This document shows positions 27,601-35,320 of a DNA stretch of 64,000 bases, piece after piece. The stretch's first letter is position 1; every line of letters starts with the position of its first letter. Made by a program: the position numbers and the translations under genes. Source of the DNA: Bacillus velezensis (GTDB taxonomy: Bacteria; Bacillota; Bacilli; Bacillales; Bacillaceae). The stretch spans positions 690,947 to 754,946 of the forward strand of contig NZ_LLZC01000019.1 in the NCBI RefSeq assembly GCF_001461825.1. Direction: 5' to 3'. Below the pieces are notes generated by a model, which ran no database searches, had not been told where the DNA came from, and saw nothing but the letters and a program-made list of their open reading frames with translations.

Positions 27601-28758
27601 TTGAAGAAAGACAAACATCTCCTTACGGATATCTGGTTTATTCTCATCAGTGCGGCAGGGGGGTTTCTTCTTTCGCTTACAGGGATGTCGATCGCCTGGA
27701 TGCTCGGAACGCTGGCCGCCGGCTGCATCCTCTCCATGACGAGGCCCCGCTGGCTGTTCATGGCGCCTGACAGAAGAGGGATTCACCGCAGATGGCTTGC
27801 GGCGGGACAAATGATCCTCGGCATCGAACTCGGCCAGAAACTGAACCTGTCCGTTCTGTCGGTTTTACGGGAGCATTGGCTTCCGGTAGGCTTCATGCTG
27901 ATTTTCTCTATCGTGATGGCGCTTGTTTCCGGATATGTGCTCTTTCGGTTCAGCCGGACGGACATGATGACAAGCTTTGTAGGCACGGCGCCGGGCGGTT
28001 TATCCGCCATGCCCGGTATCGCCCAGGAAGTCGGCGCAAACACCGCGATTGTAAGCCTTATTCAGCTGACGCGCGTCCTTTTGGTCGTCATGACAATACC
28101 GTTTCTCGTCATTTTCTTATTTACCAAACAAAACGGTACGGCTCAGACATCAGCCGGAGCCGTTTCGGCAGGAGCTTCACACCCGGGCCTTATTCCCGTC
28201 TTGTTAACGGCCGGATTTATTTTGGCTGCCTGGCTTGCAAGCAAAGGCGCAAAACGGCTGAAATTTCCCGCCCCTTGGCTGCTCGGCAGCATGATCGGCG
28301 TTGCTGCTGCGGAAATCGGCGTGTCCGCCTTGGCAGGCAAAGACATGCTGGCCTGGTGGCCGCCGGAAGCGAACCAGCTGTCACAAATTTTTCTCGGCGC
28401 CACAATCGGATCAAAAATGTACAAAAGCATGTTCACCGGCGTGACGAGAGTGCTGACCGTCGGATTTATTTCTTCGGTCGGATTAATCGCCGCCATGATT
28501 CTGAGCGCGGTTGCGGTTTCTAAATTAACGGGCATCTCCATGATTACATCTGTTCTCGCCTTTTCTCCCGGCGGGATCGCCGAGATGGCGGCGACTTCGA
28601 TCACCCTGCACGAAGACTCGACTTTCGTCGTCGCGGTTCAGGTCATCCGGATCGTTCTCGTCATCGCCATGCTTCCGCCCTTCTATCGGCTGCTGCACCA
28701 CCTTTCTCAGCTGAAACGGGCACACGGCGAAAGAGGCCGGGCAGAAAGAGGAACATGA
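27601..28758 (+). CDS. yhjN: AbrB-family (ammonia monooxygenase-like) membrane protein YhjN
   Basis: This integral membrane protein of about 385 residues has ten or more hydrophobic helices and a repeated architecture. It belongs to the family once mislabelled ammonia monooxygenase (E. coli AbrB membrane type). GTAPGGLSAMPGIAQEVG in the middle and SPGGIAEMAATSI near the end are the duplicated signature loops. I prefer TTG 27601 because AGGAAGAAGGG lies just before it; ATG 27577 has no ribosome site and would add eight residues. Function and substrate are unknown. Confidence 0.8.
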   Translation: MKKDKHLLTDIWFILISAAGGFLLSLTGMSIAWMLGTLAAGCILSMTRPRWLFMAPDRRGIHRRWLAAGQMILGIELGQKLNLSVLSVLREHWLPVGFMLIFSIVMALVSGYVLFRFSRTDMMTSFVGTAPGGLSAMPGIAQEVGANTAIVSLIQLTRVLLVVMTIPFLVIFLFTKQNGTAQTSAGAVSAGASHPGLIPVLLTAGFILAAWLASKGAKRLKFPAPWLLGSMIGVAAAEIGVSALAGKDMLAWWPPEANQLSQIFLGATIGSKMYKSMFTGVTRVLTVGFISSVGLIAAMILSAVAVSKLTGISMITSVLAFSPGGIAEMAATSITLHEDSTFVVAVQVIRIVLVIAMLPPFYRLLHHLSQLKRAHGERGRAERGT

Positions 28759-28764
28759 TCCGAA

Positions 28765-28797
28765 TAAAAAAACACGCATCCATATGCGTGTTTTTTA
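28765..28797. terminator. Bidirectional terminator between yhjN and yhjH
   Basis: ACACGCAT pairs with ATGCGTGT around a short loop, flanked by A and T runs, between convergent genes. Confidence 0.85.
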
Positions 28798-29316
28798 TTT
28801 GAACAGCTCTCCGCCGCCATTTACAGACCGCCAGTTTGCTGAAAGATCACGGAACAGCCGTTCAGCAAATAACAGTTCTTCATCTGTATAGCGGTCTAAA
28901 AACGCCAAGAGCCGCTTTTTTATCAATTCATGATATTCATGATGAAGGGAATGCAGCTCTTTCCCGGCAGGAGTCAGCCGGAAATAGACTTCTTTTTTAT
29001 TGTCGCTCAGCCGGGTTCTGCGCAGAAAGCCGGCTTCCAAAAACTTCGCGCAGCTTCTCGACACGGTCGGCTTTGTCGTCTTCATTTTTTCCGCTATTGA
29101 CGTGACATTGATCGGTTCATGATCTCCGATACACGACAAAATGTGAATTTCCGTCAAGGTCAGCTGTAATTTTTTCCCGTTTTCTTCACGGAGTTCGTCC
29201 ATCCGTCCGGCCAACGACGCCCTGATGTCCTCCTGACACCTCTCCTGCTCGTGAAAAATATCTGTCAGCCCTTCAAGAATCATGTGTTTTGCATGGTCTG
29301 GCTGTCTTCTGTCCAA
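28795..29316 (-). CDS. yhjH: MarR-family regulator YhjH
   Basis: This 173-residue winged-helix repressor has HTH residues at about 62-85 (TSIAEKMKTTKPTVSRSCAKF) and the wing after RLSDNKKEVYFRLTPAG. I chose TTG 29316 because GGAAGGGTGA stands at normal spacing and the length then fits B. subtilis YhjH; ATG 29283 has no ribosome site. It lies downstream of the monooxygenase gene yhjG on the same strand. Matching inverted repeats upstream of both genes suggest that it controls yhjG and itself. Confidence 0.83.
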   Translation of the reverse strand: MDRRQPDHAKHMILEGLTDIFHEQERCQEDIRASLAGRMDELREENGKKLQLTLTEIHILSCIGDHEPINVTSIAEKMKTTKPTVSRSCAKFLEAGFLRRTRLSDNKKEVYFRLTPAGKELHSLHHEYHELIKKRLLAFLDRYTDEELLFAERLFRDLSANWRSVNGGGELFK

Positions 29317-29338
29317 CTGCTGAGTCACCCTTCCGTAT

Positions 29339-29384
29339 TGATTGTTTCTTTTACTATAACGTTTTGTTACACAAGAAACAATCA
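29339..29384 (-). promoter_or_regulatory. Inverted repeats upstream of yhjH
   Basis: A 12-bp perfect inverted repeat has arms TGATTGTTTCTT (29339-29350) and AAGAAACAATCA (29373-29384). Within it, TTGTTACACAAGAAACAA at 29364-29381 resembles the sites before yhjG. Confidence 0.65.
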
Positions 29385-29404
29385 CACAGGCGCATAAAAG
29401 GGTA

Positions 29405-30883
29405 TCAGATGAATCCCCATCTCTCCAAACCGGCCAGAACGGCTTCTTCCGCTTCACGTCCCGAGCCGCCGGCTGCCCATGCCGCGTGGCCGTCCGGCCG
29501 GATTAAAACGGTGTGGACGTCATCCCAATCGGCACGTGTTTCAGCAAGATCCGCCCTGACAGCTGCCACGCTGTCCGTATCAATACCGGCGGGAATGCTC
29601 CCTCTTAATGACAGAAGCACAAAGGCGCCCTTATGAAGAAAATCATACAGCCGGGCCGGCCGCCCGTCATGAAGGGTCAATTCGATATCCGGCAGGCGTT
29701 TTCCGTTCAGGGTATGCAGCGGCAGCTCCGCATCCGGTTCATAATGCAGATCAAGCGCGGATACTTTTCCCGCCAATAAACGGTTGGACTCCTGAAAATC
29801 CAGCAAAGCGGTCATCGTTTCTCTTAATGCCATACCCGACTCGGTAAAATCCATGAGCTTTATCTGGGTTTTTATATTGTGCAACACTTCTTTTCCTGTG
29901 CTGTGCCTTTCCTGATGATAGCTGTCCAGAAGATGAGGCGCCGCTTTTCCCTTCATTTGCACCGCCAGCTTCCAGCCGAGGTTGAAGGCATCCTGAAGCC
30001 CCGTGTTCAGCCCTTGGCCGCCTGCGGGAAAATGAATGTGCGCCGCATCACCGGCCACAAAAACCCGGCCGGAGCGGTATTGTTCGGCCTGACGCTCGGC
30101 ATTGCCGAACCGCGACATCCATACCGGATCACTCAATCCGAAATCAGTGCCGCATATCCGCCGCAGATCTTCTTTCAGCTCATTTTCGGTGACCGGCTCT
30201 TCCTTCCGCTTTTGCGGAGCATGCGGAGAAATGATGAGGACGCGGAAAAGTCCGTCCGTAAGAGGGACAATCACAACCGATCCCTCCAGGCGGCACGTTG
30301 ACAAAAAGGAAGATTCGGGCGGATGTTTCAAAGCGGCATCACAGAGGGTTCCTGTTAAGTCGGCATCAGTGCCCGAAAAAGCGATGCCCGCCTGTTTCCT
30401 GACAATGCTCCCCGCTCCGTCTGTACCCGCTGCATAAAAGCTGTGAAGAGTGCGGATACCGCTTTCGTCCCGGAACACCGTCTCCACTCCGTCATCCGTC
30501 TGGGTGACAGCCACCGCTTCCGCCCCGCGGATGATGTCTGCGCCGAGACTTGATGCATACTCCTCCAAAATCCGCTCCGTTTCTGCCTGAGGCAGCATTA
30601 ACGAATAATTCTGCTTCGTATCCAGCCGAGAAAAATCCAGCCGTGTATCCAGCATGGAAAAATGGCCGGAAGACACCTTCATCCCTTTTTCCAAAAAGCG
30701 TTCCAATATGCCTCTCATGGCAAAAAGCTCAAGTGTGCGCGGATGCATGATAAGCGCTTTGGAATATGGCACCGTCTTCTTCAATCGTTCAATGACAGTC
30801 GTTTTCACTCCGGCCAGCGCCAGTTCTGATGCAAGCATAAGCCCGACCGGACCTCCCCCGATAATGGCAGTCTGTGTTTTCAT
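29405..30883 (-). CDS. yhjG: FAD-dependent aromatic monooxygenase YhjG
   Basis: This 492-residue flavoprotein hydroxylase is of the PheA/TfdB/MhpA class. The N-terminal FAD motif IGGGPVGLMLASELALAG is at residues 8-25, and the second FAD motif GDAAHIHFPAGGQGLNTG is near 277-294. A thioredoxin-like C-terminal domain follows. It should use NAD(P)H and O2 to hydroxylate an aromatic compound in the cytoplasm; the substrate is unknown. ATG 30883 follows AGAGGA. Its partner is the MarR gene yhjH downstream, a usual arrangement for inducible degradation of phenolics or antibiotics. Confidence 0.85.
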   Translation of the reverse strand: MKTQTAIIGGGPVGLMLASELALAGVKTTVIERLKKTVPYSKALIMHPRTLELFAMRGILERFLEKGMKVSSGHFSMLDTRLDFSRLDTKQNYSLMLPQAETERILEEYASSLGADIIRGAEAVAVTQTDDGVETVFRDESGIRTLHSFYAAGTDGAGSIVRKQAGIAFSGTDADLTGTLCDAALKHPPESSFLSTCRLEGSVVIVPLTDGLFRVLIISPHAPQKRKEEPVTENELKEDLRRICGTDFGLSDPVWMSRFGNAERQAEQYRSGRVFVAGDAAHIHFPAGGQGLNTGLQDAFNLGWKLAVQMKGKAAPHLLDSYHQERHSTGKEVLHNIKTQIKLMDFTESGMALRETMTALLDFQESNRLLAGKVSALDLHYEPDAELPLHTLNGKRLPDIELTLHDGRPARLYDFLHKGAFVLLSLRGSIPAGIDTDSVAAVRADLAETRADWDDVHTVLIRPDGHAAWAAGGSGREAEEAVLAGLERWGFI

Positions 30884-30907
30884 CTCATCAGTCCTCTTTC
30901 ATATTTT

Positions 30908-31004
30908 TTGTTACACACGTAACAATATCACCAAAAATAAAACGCCTCTTTTTTGTTTCGTGCGTAACAATTTTCATTATAGTCTTTCCTCTGCTTTTTG
31001 ACAA
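30908..31004 (-). promoter_or_regulatory. yhjG promoter with two MarR-type operators
   Basis: On the minus strand, TTGTCA (30999-31004) and TATAAT (30976-30981) are 17 bases apart. Directly downstream are TTGTTACGCACGAAACAA (30953-30970) and TTGTTACGTGTGTAACAA (30908-30925), the second a perfect seven-base inverted repeat. Their placement fits repression by YhjH. Confidence 0.8.
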
Positions 31005-31011
31005 TCATTTC

Positions 31012-31042
31012 CGAAAAAAAAGACGCCGTTCACTTGGCGTCT
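31012..31042 (-). terminator. sipV terminator
   Basis: AGACGCC/GGCGTCT with an eight-base loop and an eight-T tail on the minus strand, overlapping the last codons of sipV. Confidence 0.82.
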
Positions 31043-31545
31043 GATTCACTGATGACTCCGACAATGTCTTTATCCTTAATCGGACCGAAATGACGGCTGT
31101 CGAGGCTGTATATGCGGTTGTCGCCAATAACAAAGTATTGTCCCTTCGGTATGCTTTTGCGCCCGGTCGTTTCCTTCAGCGTATAATCACCGGTCACATG
31201 GCTCCCGGCGGACAATGATGACTTTAACGGTTTTAAAAACGGTTCCGCCACCCGTTTTCCATTCACATACAGCTGATCCTCCCTGTATGCGATTGACTCG
31301 CCGGGGAGCCCGATGACTCGTTTGATCAGCACTTTGCGGTGCGGGCCTTTAAACAGGACAATATCGAAACGGCGGATCGTTTTGTAACGATGGGAAAACT
31401 TGTTGACCATCAGCTCATTTCCTTGTTTAAAGGTCGGATTCATGCTGATTCCTTCGACTTTATAATCAATAAAAATGGCATTCTTTAATTGTATGGCCAA
31501 AACAACGATAAGCACGCCGGCTATAAACCAAAATCGTTTTTTCAA
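31030..31545 (-). CDS. sipV: Type I signal peptidase SipV
   Basis: This 171-residue membrane peptidase removes signal peptides from secreted pre-proteins. A single N-terminal anchor occupies residues 4-22. The catalytic serine is in GISMNPTFKQG (about residue 36), and the lysine is in VLIKRVIGLPGES (about residue 75). The conserved GDNR box follows at about 141-144. SipV is one of the minor Sip paralogues. The start ATG overlaps the stop of yhjE (ATGA), so the two are co-translated. Confidence 0.9.
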   Translation of the reverse strand: MKKRFWFIAGVLIVVLAIQLKNAIFIDYKVEGISMNPTFKQGNELMVNKFSHRYKTIRRFDIVLFKGPHRKVLIKRVIGLPGESIAYREDQLYVNGKRVAEPFLKPLKSSLSAGSHVTGDYTLKETTGRKSIPKGQYFVIGDNRIYSLDSRHFGPIKDKDIVGVISESDAK

Positions 31546-32168
31546 GATTCCTGTCTCCCTCCGTCTTTCTCATGCTGACTGATTCTCGTCTGTAAACGCC
31601 GTTCGATATGCTTTCCGGCATACCACAGCACCCCGATCACCGTTATAGCGCCCGCCATCCTGAAAGGCTGTGTCATGAGTGCGTGAAGATCATACCCGAT
31701 AAAGCTGATCATAAAGATCATGACCATTTTCCCCATAGCGGCTGCTGATATAAACTGCAGCGCCCCCACCCGTGACAGACCGGCAACGATATGAACCGCA
31801 GCGGACGGCGTAAAGGGGAAGCAAAGTAAAATAAACAGCGGACCGAAACCGTGCCGCTCAACCCAGAGCATCATCCGCCTTATGGTCTGATGCCTGCGGA
31901 TGAAACCGAAAGCTCTTTTCTGTCCGAAACGGCGGACGGCATAAAACATCAGTATCGATCCTGCCGCAGACCCGAGCCACGACAGAAAAAAACCTTCCCA
32001 CAAACCAAATGCATTCGTATTCGCCACCACAAATACAACAAGCGGCAAAAACGGAAGAAACGCTTCAATAAAAGGCAGTGCAACCGCAGCCGCCGGGCCG
32101 AAAGCTCTATAGCTTTGGAACCATTCCGTCAGCTGTTCCTCAGTCAAATATGATAAAAAATGCTCCAA
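31542..32168 (-). CDS. yhjE: TVP38/DedA-type membrane protein YhjE
   Basis: This 208-residue integral membrane protein has a VTT (SNARE-associated/DedA-like) domain with five or six hydrophobic segments. It has the conserved glycine-rich stretch SWLGSAAGSILMFYAVRRFG and the PFTPSAAVHIVAGLS re-entrant-type loop. Family members are proposed lipid scramblases or flippases. It starts at ATG 32168, diverges from yhjD and overlaps sipV. The basic C-terminus (RISQHEKDGGRQES) faces solvent. Confidence 0.82.
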   Translation of the reverse strand: MEHFLSYLTEEQLTEWFQSYRAFGPAAAVALPFIEAFLPFLPLVVFVVANTNAFGLWEGFFLSWLGSAAGSILMFYAVRRFGQKRAFGFIRRHQTIRRMMLWVERHGFGPLFILLCFPFTPSAAVHIVAGLSRVGALQFISAAAMGKMVMIFMISFIGYDLHALMTQPFRMAGAITVIGVLWYAGKHIERRLQTRISQHEKDGGRQES

Positions 32169-32251
32169 CGTTTATACTCCTTAACGAGTTTGTCTATCCT
32201 TATTCTACACATTATCTCCAAAAAACGAAAATGTTTACGAGATTTTCCGCC

Positions 32252-32295
32252 TTGAAATATCGTGTAAGCGAGTATAAAATAAGAACAAACGTTCT
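32252..32295 (+). promoter_or_regulatory. yhjD promoter with LexA-like SOS box
   Basis: TTGAAA (32252-32257) and TAAAAT (32275-32280) are 17 bases apart. Two bases later, AGAACAAACGTTCT (32282-32295) keeps the GAAC-N4-GTTC core of the Bacillus LexA site. The box also lies about 114 bases before the divergent yhjE start. Confidence 0.65.
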
Positions 32296-32320
32296 CTTTT
32301 TTAAGAAAGAAGGAGTATTT

Positions 32321-32680
32321 ATGCCTGACATCCGGAGCGGCACCCGCGATCTCATCGAAAAAGGGCTGTTTCTGCCCATGGCGGCTGCCATCCTGAACCG
32401 GGACCTCGAAGCGCTTGATTCGTGCCCGTTCAAATTAAAACAACCCTATAAACAGCTTATCGGCTGCTCTTTAAAATTAGCACAAAAGGATTTGAGTGAT
32501 GTTCGAAAAGAGTTAAGAAAGCGTAAAATTAAACTATACGAAGCGGAAAGAGACGAAGCATTTACGCTTTATATATGCACCATTAACGGCTATGAAGAAA
32601 AACACCGTTATTTCAACCCGAGAATACGGGAACAGGTAACCGCCTTATTGGAATATTACCTGTCTCTTGCGACCATTTAA
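32321..32680 (+). CDS. yhjD: Conserved hypothetical protein YhjD
   Basis: This 119-residue soluble protein has no membrane segment. It is recognised by position and by its opening PDIRSGTRDLIEKGLFLPMA. It is rich in lysine and arginine in the middle (VRKELRKRKIKLYEAERDEA). AGAAGGAG precedes ATG 32321. A LexA-like box at its promoter suggests induction by DNA damage. No domain of known function is visible to me. Confidence 0.75.
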   Translation: MPDIRSGTRDLIEKGLFLPMAAAILNRDLEALDSCPFKLKQPYKQLIGCSLKLAQKDLSDVRKELRKRKIKLYEAERDEAFTLYICTINGYEEKHRYFNPRIREQVTALLEYYLSLATI

Positions 32681-32707
32681 AAAGCAGCCGGGACTGCTTT
32701 TCCTTTT
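32681..32707 (+). terminator. yhjD terminator
   Basis: AAAGCAG/CTGCTTT hairpin with a CCGGGA loop, followed by TCCTTTTC. Confidence 0.7.
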
Positions 32708-32800
32708 CAGTCAATAAATTTCAGACTATTCGCACTATACATTCGACATGATTTTCTTTATAATCGGGACACGCTGTTTCCAATGAAAAGGAGGAATGTT

Positions 32801-33001
32801 ATGAAACTGATTCATGTTCTCGCCGCCCTGCCCTTTTTCGGAATTCTCGCCGGCATTCCATTTGCCAACCGGGTGACGCCTTATGTTTTCGGAATGCCTT
32901 TCATTCTCGCGTATGTCGTCATCTGGGCGGTGCTGACTTCCGTTCTGATGGCCGCTGTTTACAAATTGGACAAAGAAAACAAGGCGGGTGAGGCGGAATG
33001 A
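32801..33001 (+). CDS. yhjC: DUF3311 small membrane protein YhjC
   Basis: This 66-residue protein has two membrane helices (about residues 5-22 and 31-55) and a short charged C-terminus. DUF3311 proteins regularly precede a sodium:solute symporter, as here, and are thought to be its small partner. AAAAGGAGG stands just before ATG 32801. Its stop overlaps the yhjB start as ATGA. Confidence 0.82.
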   Translation: MKLIHVLAALPFFGILAGIPFANRVTPYVFGMPFILAYVVIWAVLTSVLMAAVYKLDKENKAGEAE

Positions 33002-34467
33002 ACGCAGCATTTCCCGTAATGGCCGTCGTGCTCCTGTTTTGTGTATATCTCGGAATCCGGGCCCGAAAAGGAAAAAATATGGACCTTGAACAATGGACAG
33101 TGGGCGGACGCGGCTTCGGCACGATGTTTGTCTTTTTATTAATGGCGGGAGAAATATACACGACCTTTACATTCCTCGGCGGAAGCGGATGGGCTTACGG
33201 AAAAGGAGGCCCCGCCTTTTATATTATCGCGTACGGCTGCCTTGCCTACATTTTGTCATATTGGCTTCTGCCAGCCGTGTGGACTTACGCCAAACAACAC
33301 AAACTGATGTCGCAATCAGATTTTTTTATTTCAAAATACAACAGCCCGCTCCTCGGCATTCTCGTATCGCTCGTCGGCATCGCATCCCTCATCCCCTATC
33401 TCGTCCTGCAGCTGAAAGGGCTCGGATTAATTGTTTCAGCAACGTCATACGGACAGATTCCGCCCTCAGCCGCTGTCTGGATCGGCGCTGTCTCCATCAC
33501 GATTTATGTGATGATATCAGGAATCCACGGTTCAGCGTGGATATCCGTCGTTAAAGATATCATGATTTTAGGCATCGTCCTGTATTTAGGCATTTATTTG
33601 CCCATTCATTACTATGGCGGGTTTACGGAAATGTTCAAACAAATTGACGCCGCAAAACCCGGTTTTCTCACGCTACCGGAAACCGGACAGAGCGTTTCCT
33701 GGTTCAGCTCAACGGTTTTGCTGACCGCCCTCGGCTTTTATATGTGGCCCCATACATTTGCCGCTTCCTATTCGGCGGAGCATCCGCGGGTGTTTCGGAA
33801 AAACGCAATCATCATGCCTCTTTATCAGCTCGTCCTGCTGTTTGTCATCTTTACCGGATTTGCGGCGATTCTGCAGGTGCCCGGTTTAAAAGGGGCGGAC
33901 ACGGATCTCGCCTTATTAAAGCTGTCTGTGAAAACCTTTGATCCCTGGTTTGTCGGACTGATCGGATCGGCGGGCATTCTGACGGCGCTTGTACCCGGTT
34001 CAATGATATTAATGGCCTCAAGCACGCTGTTCGCCAAAAATGTGTACAAAGCCATTCTGCCCGGCACGACTGACGAAAAAGTCTCACGGCTCGCAAAATA
34101 CGCCGTACCCGTCATCGCGCTGATATCCGTATATTTTACGCTGAAAGGCGGAAATACCATCGTCACCTTGCTTTTAATGGGCTACAGCCTTGTCACCCAG
34201 CTTTTCCCTGCCCTCTTATTCAGCCTGCCGAAGCGGCGTTTCATCACAAGCCACGGCGCTTTTGCCGGCATAACGGCCGGGGTCGGAACGGTGTCCTTCA
34301 TTACGCTGACCGAATCAACCATCGGAACCCTCTTTCCGTTTCTTCCGCAGATCGTTAAGGATATGAATACAGGCATCATCGCGCTGGTTCTGAACATTGC
34401 CGTCATGTTTGCAGTCAGCGCCGCAGTCAGAAAAAAACAAATCAGCGCAGCCGAAAAGGCGGCTTAA
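32998..34467 (+). CDS. yhjB: Sodium:solute symporter YhjB
   Basis: This 489-residue SSS-family (PutP/PanF/MctP-like) transporter has about thirteen membrane helices. The conserved core includes FTFLGGSGWAYGKGGPAFYII near helix 2, MISGIHGSAWISVVKDIMI, and ALVPGSMILMASSTLFAKN in the second half. It probably takes up a small organic acid with Na+ or H+; the substrate is not identifiable. It is coupled to yhjC by a four-base overlap. Confidence 0.85.
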   Translation: MNAAFPVMAVVLLFCVYLGIRARKGKNMDLEQWTVGGRGFGTMFVFLLMAGEIYTTFTFLGGSGWAYGKGGPAFYIIAYGCLAYILSYWLLPAVWTYAKQHKLMSQSDFFISKYNSPLLGILVSLVGIASLIPYLVLQLKGLGLIVSATSYGQIPPSAAVWIGAVSITIYVMISGIHGSAWISVVKDIMILGIVLYLGIYLPIHYYGGFTEMFKQIDAAKPGFLTLPETGQSVSWFSSTVLLTALGFYMWPHTFAASYSAEHPRVFRKNAIIMPLYQLVLLFVIFTGFAAILQVPGLKGADTDLALLKLSVKTFDPWFVGLIGSAGILTALVPGSMILMASSTLFAKNVYKAILPGTTDEKVSRLAKYAVPVIALISVYFTLKGGNTIVTLLLMGYSLVTQLFPALLFSLPKRRFITSHGAFAGITAGVGTVSFITLTESTIGTLFPFLPQIVKDMNTGIIALVLNIAVMFAVSAAVRKKQISAAEKAA

Positions 34468-34508
34468 ATGGTAAGATAGCGGTAAGATACACGAAAGGGG
34501 AAAAACGC

Positions 34509-34826
34509 ATGATCATGACAACGACCGAAACCGTCGCCGGAAAACAGATTACGGAAGTGAAAGGCTTGGTGACAAGCAGTATCGTCCAGTCCAGACACAT
34601 TGGCAAAGACTTGCTTGCAGGCTTAAAATCTGTCGTCGGCGGCGAATTGAAAAGCTATACTGAAATGCTGGAAGACTCCAAAAAAGCGGTGAAAGAGCGG
34701 CTGATCAGAGAGGCGGAGCAGCTCGGAGCGAACGCCATCGTCGGCCTGCGGTTCGAACTGACCGCAGGACAGAACACATCCGAATTAATCGGATACGGAA
34801 CCGCCGTCACCGCCGAATCCATTTAA
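34509..34826 (+). CDS. UPF0145 (YbjQ-type) protein
   Basis: This 105-residue member of the heavy-metal-binding-domain/UPF0145 family keeps the landmarks ETVAGKQITEVKGLVTSS at the start, SYTEMLEDSKKAVKERL in the middle and EQLGANAIVGLRF near the end. The family is thought to form pentamers; its function is unknown. AAAGGGG precedes ATG 34509. It lies 41 bases after yhjB and may be read with it. B. subtilis has a homologue (YdfR) elsewhere, so its place here may be specific to this lineage. Confidence 0.82.
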   Translation: MIMTTTETVAGKQITEVKGLVTSSIVQSRHIGKDLLAGLKSVVGGELKSYTEMLEDSKKAVKERLIREAEQLGANAIVGLRFELTAGQNTSELIGYGTAVTAESI

Positions 34827-34861
34827 AAAAACAAGCCTCTTTAAAGAGGCTTGTTTTTTTA
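34825..34861. terminator. Bidirectional terminator between the UPF0145 gene and yhjA
   Basis: A perfect inverted repeat, ACAAGCCTCTTT/AAAGAGGCTTGT, flanked by A and T runs. Confidence 0.88.
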
Positions 34862-35128
34862 TTTCTCACATGCGATATAGTCTTTATCTCGGTCAAGTCT
34901 TTTATTTGCATTGTAAAGCGCTTTTGATACATACGGCTTGTACTTTGTTCTGCCGCCCTTGTTTTTCACTTTCGACGATTTGGCCACGCCGCCCTTATAC
35001 ACCTTATTCAGCGCCTTGCAGTTTTGATACGTTTTTACCTTTGTTTTCGCTTCTGCCGTCTGCCCCGCTCCGTATGAACAACCGAACACCAGACCGAAAG
35101 ACAAAAGCACAGCTGCCGTCTTTTTCAT
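34859..35128 (-). CDS. yhjA: Secreted excalibur-domain protein YhjA
   Basis: This 89-residue exported protein has a signal peptide at about 1-27 (MKKTAAVLLSFGLVFG, then TAEAKT). The mature part ends with a calcium-binding excalibur motif DRDKDYIACEK and an upstream cysteine (YQNCKALN) typical of the same domain. A cysteine at 17 gives an imperfect lipobox, so it may be a lipoprotein. It is convergent with the UPF0145 gene. The role is probably extracellular or cell-wall associated. Confidence 0.8.
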   Translation of the reverse strand: MKKTAAVLLSFGLVFGCSYGAGQTAEAKTKVKTYQNCKALNKVYKGGVAKSSKVKNKGGRTKYKPYVSKALYNANKRLDRDKDYIACEK

Positions 35129-35272
35129 TTCTATCCTATCCCCTTTCCTGAATCATGCTGTATTGCTGAACATATCATAGTTCAAATAATCTCCATTTAC
35201 AAGATAAATAGGAAAATAGTTTTGATTTACGTCCGCCCGTATATCTTTTATGGAATTTTTCCCAAAACCTTT

Positions 35273-35298
35273 TATAATATGAATTGATAGCGCTATCT
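35273..35298 (+). promoter_or_regulatory. Promoter -10 with cre-like palindrome before the yrpD-like gene
   Basis: TATAAT lies at 35273-35278; the -35 is weak. TGATAGCGCTATCT at 35285-35298 contains the palindrome GATAGCGCTATC and fits 13 of 14 positions of the CcpA cre consensus. Lying at the expected start point, it would repress in good carbon sources. Confidence 0.6.
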
Positions 35299-35320
35299 GA
35301 CTATGATGATAGGAGGAGAA

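Noticed and set aside
27792-28523. Plus-strand open frame of 243 codons
   Set aside because: It overlaps yhjN in another frame; the translation is rich in R, H and G without hydrophobic segments or domains, while yhjN is a well-formed membrane protein.
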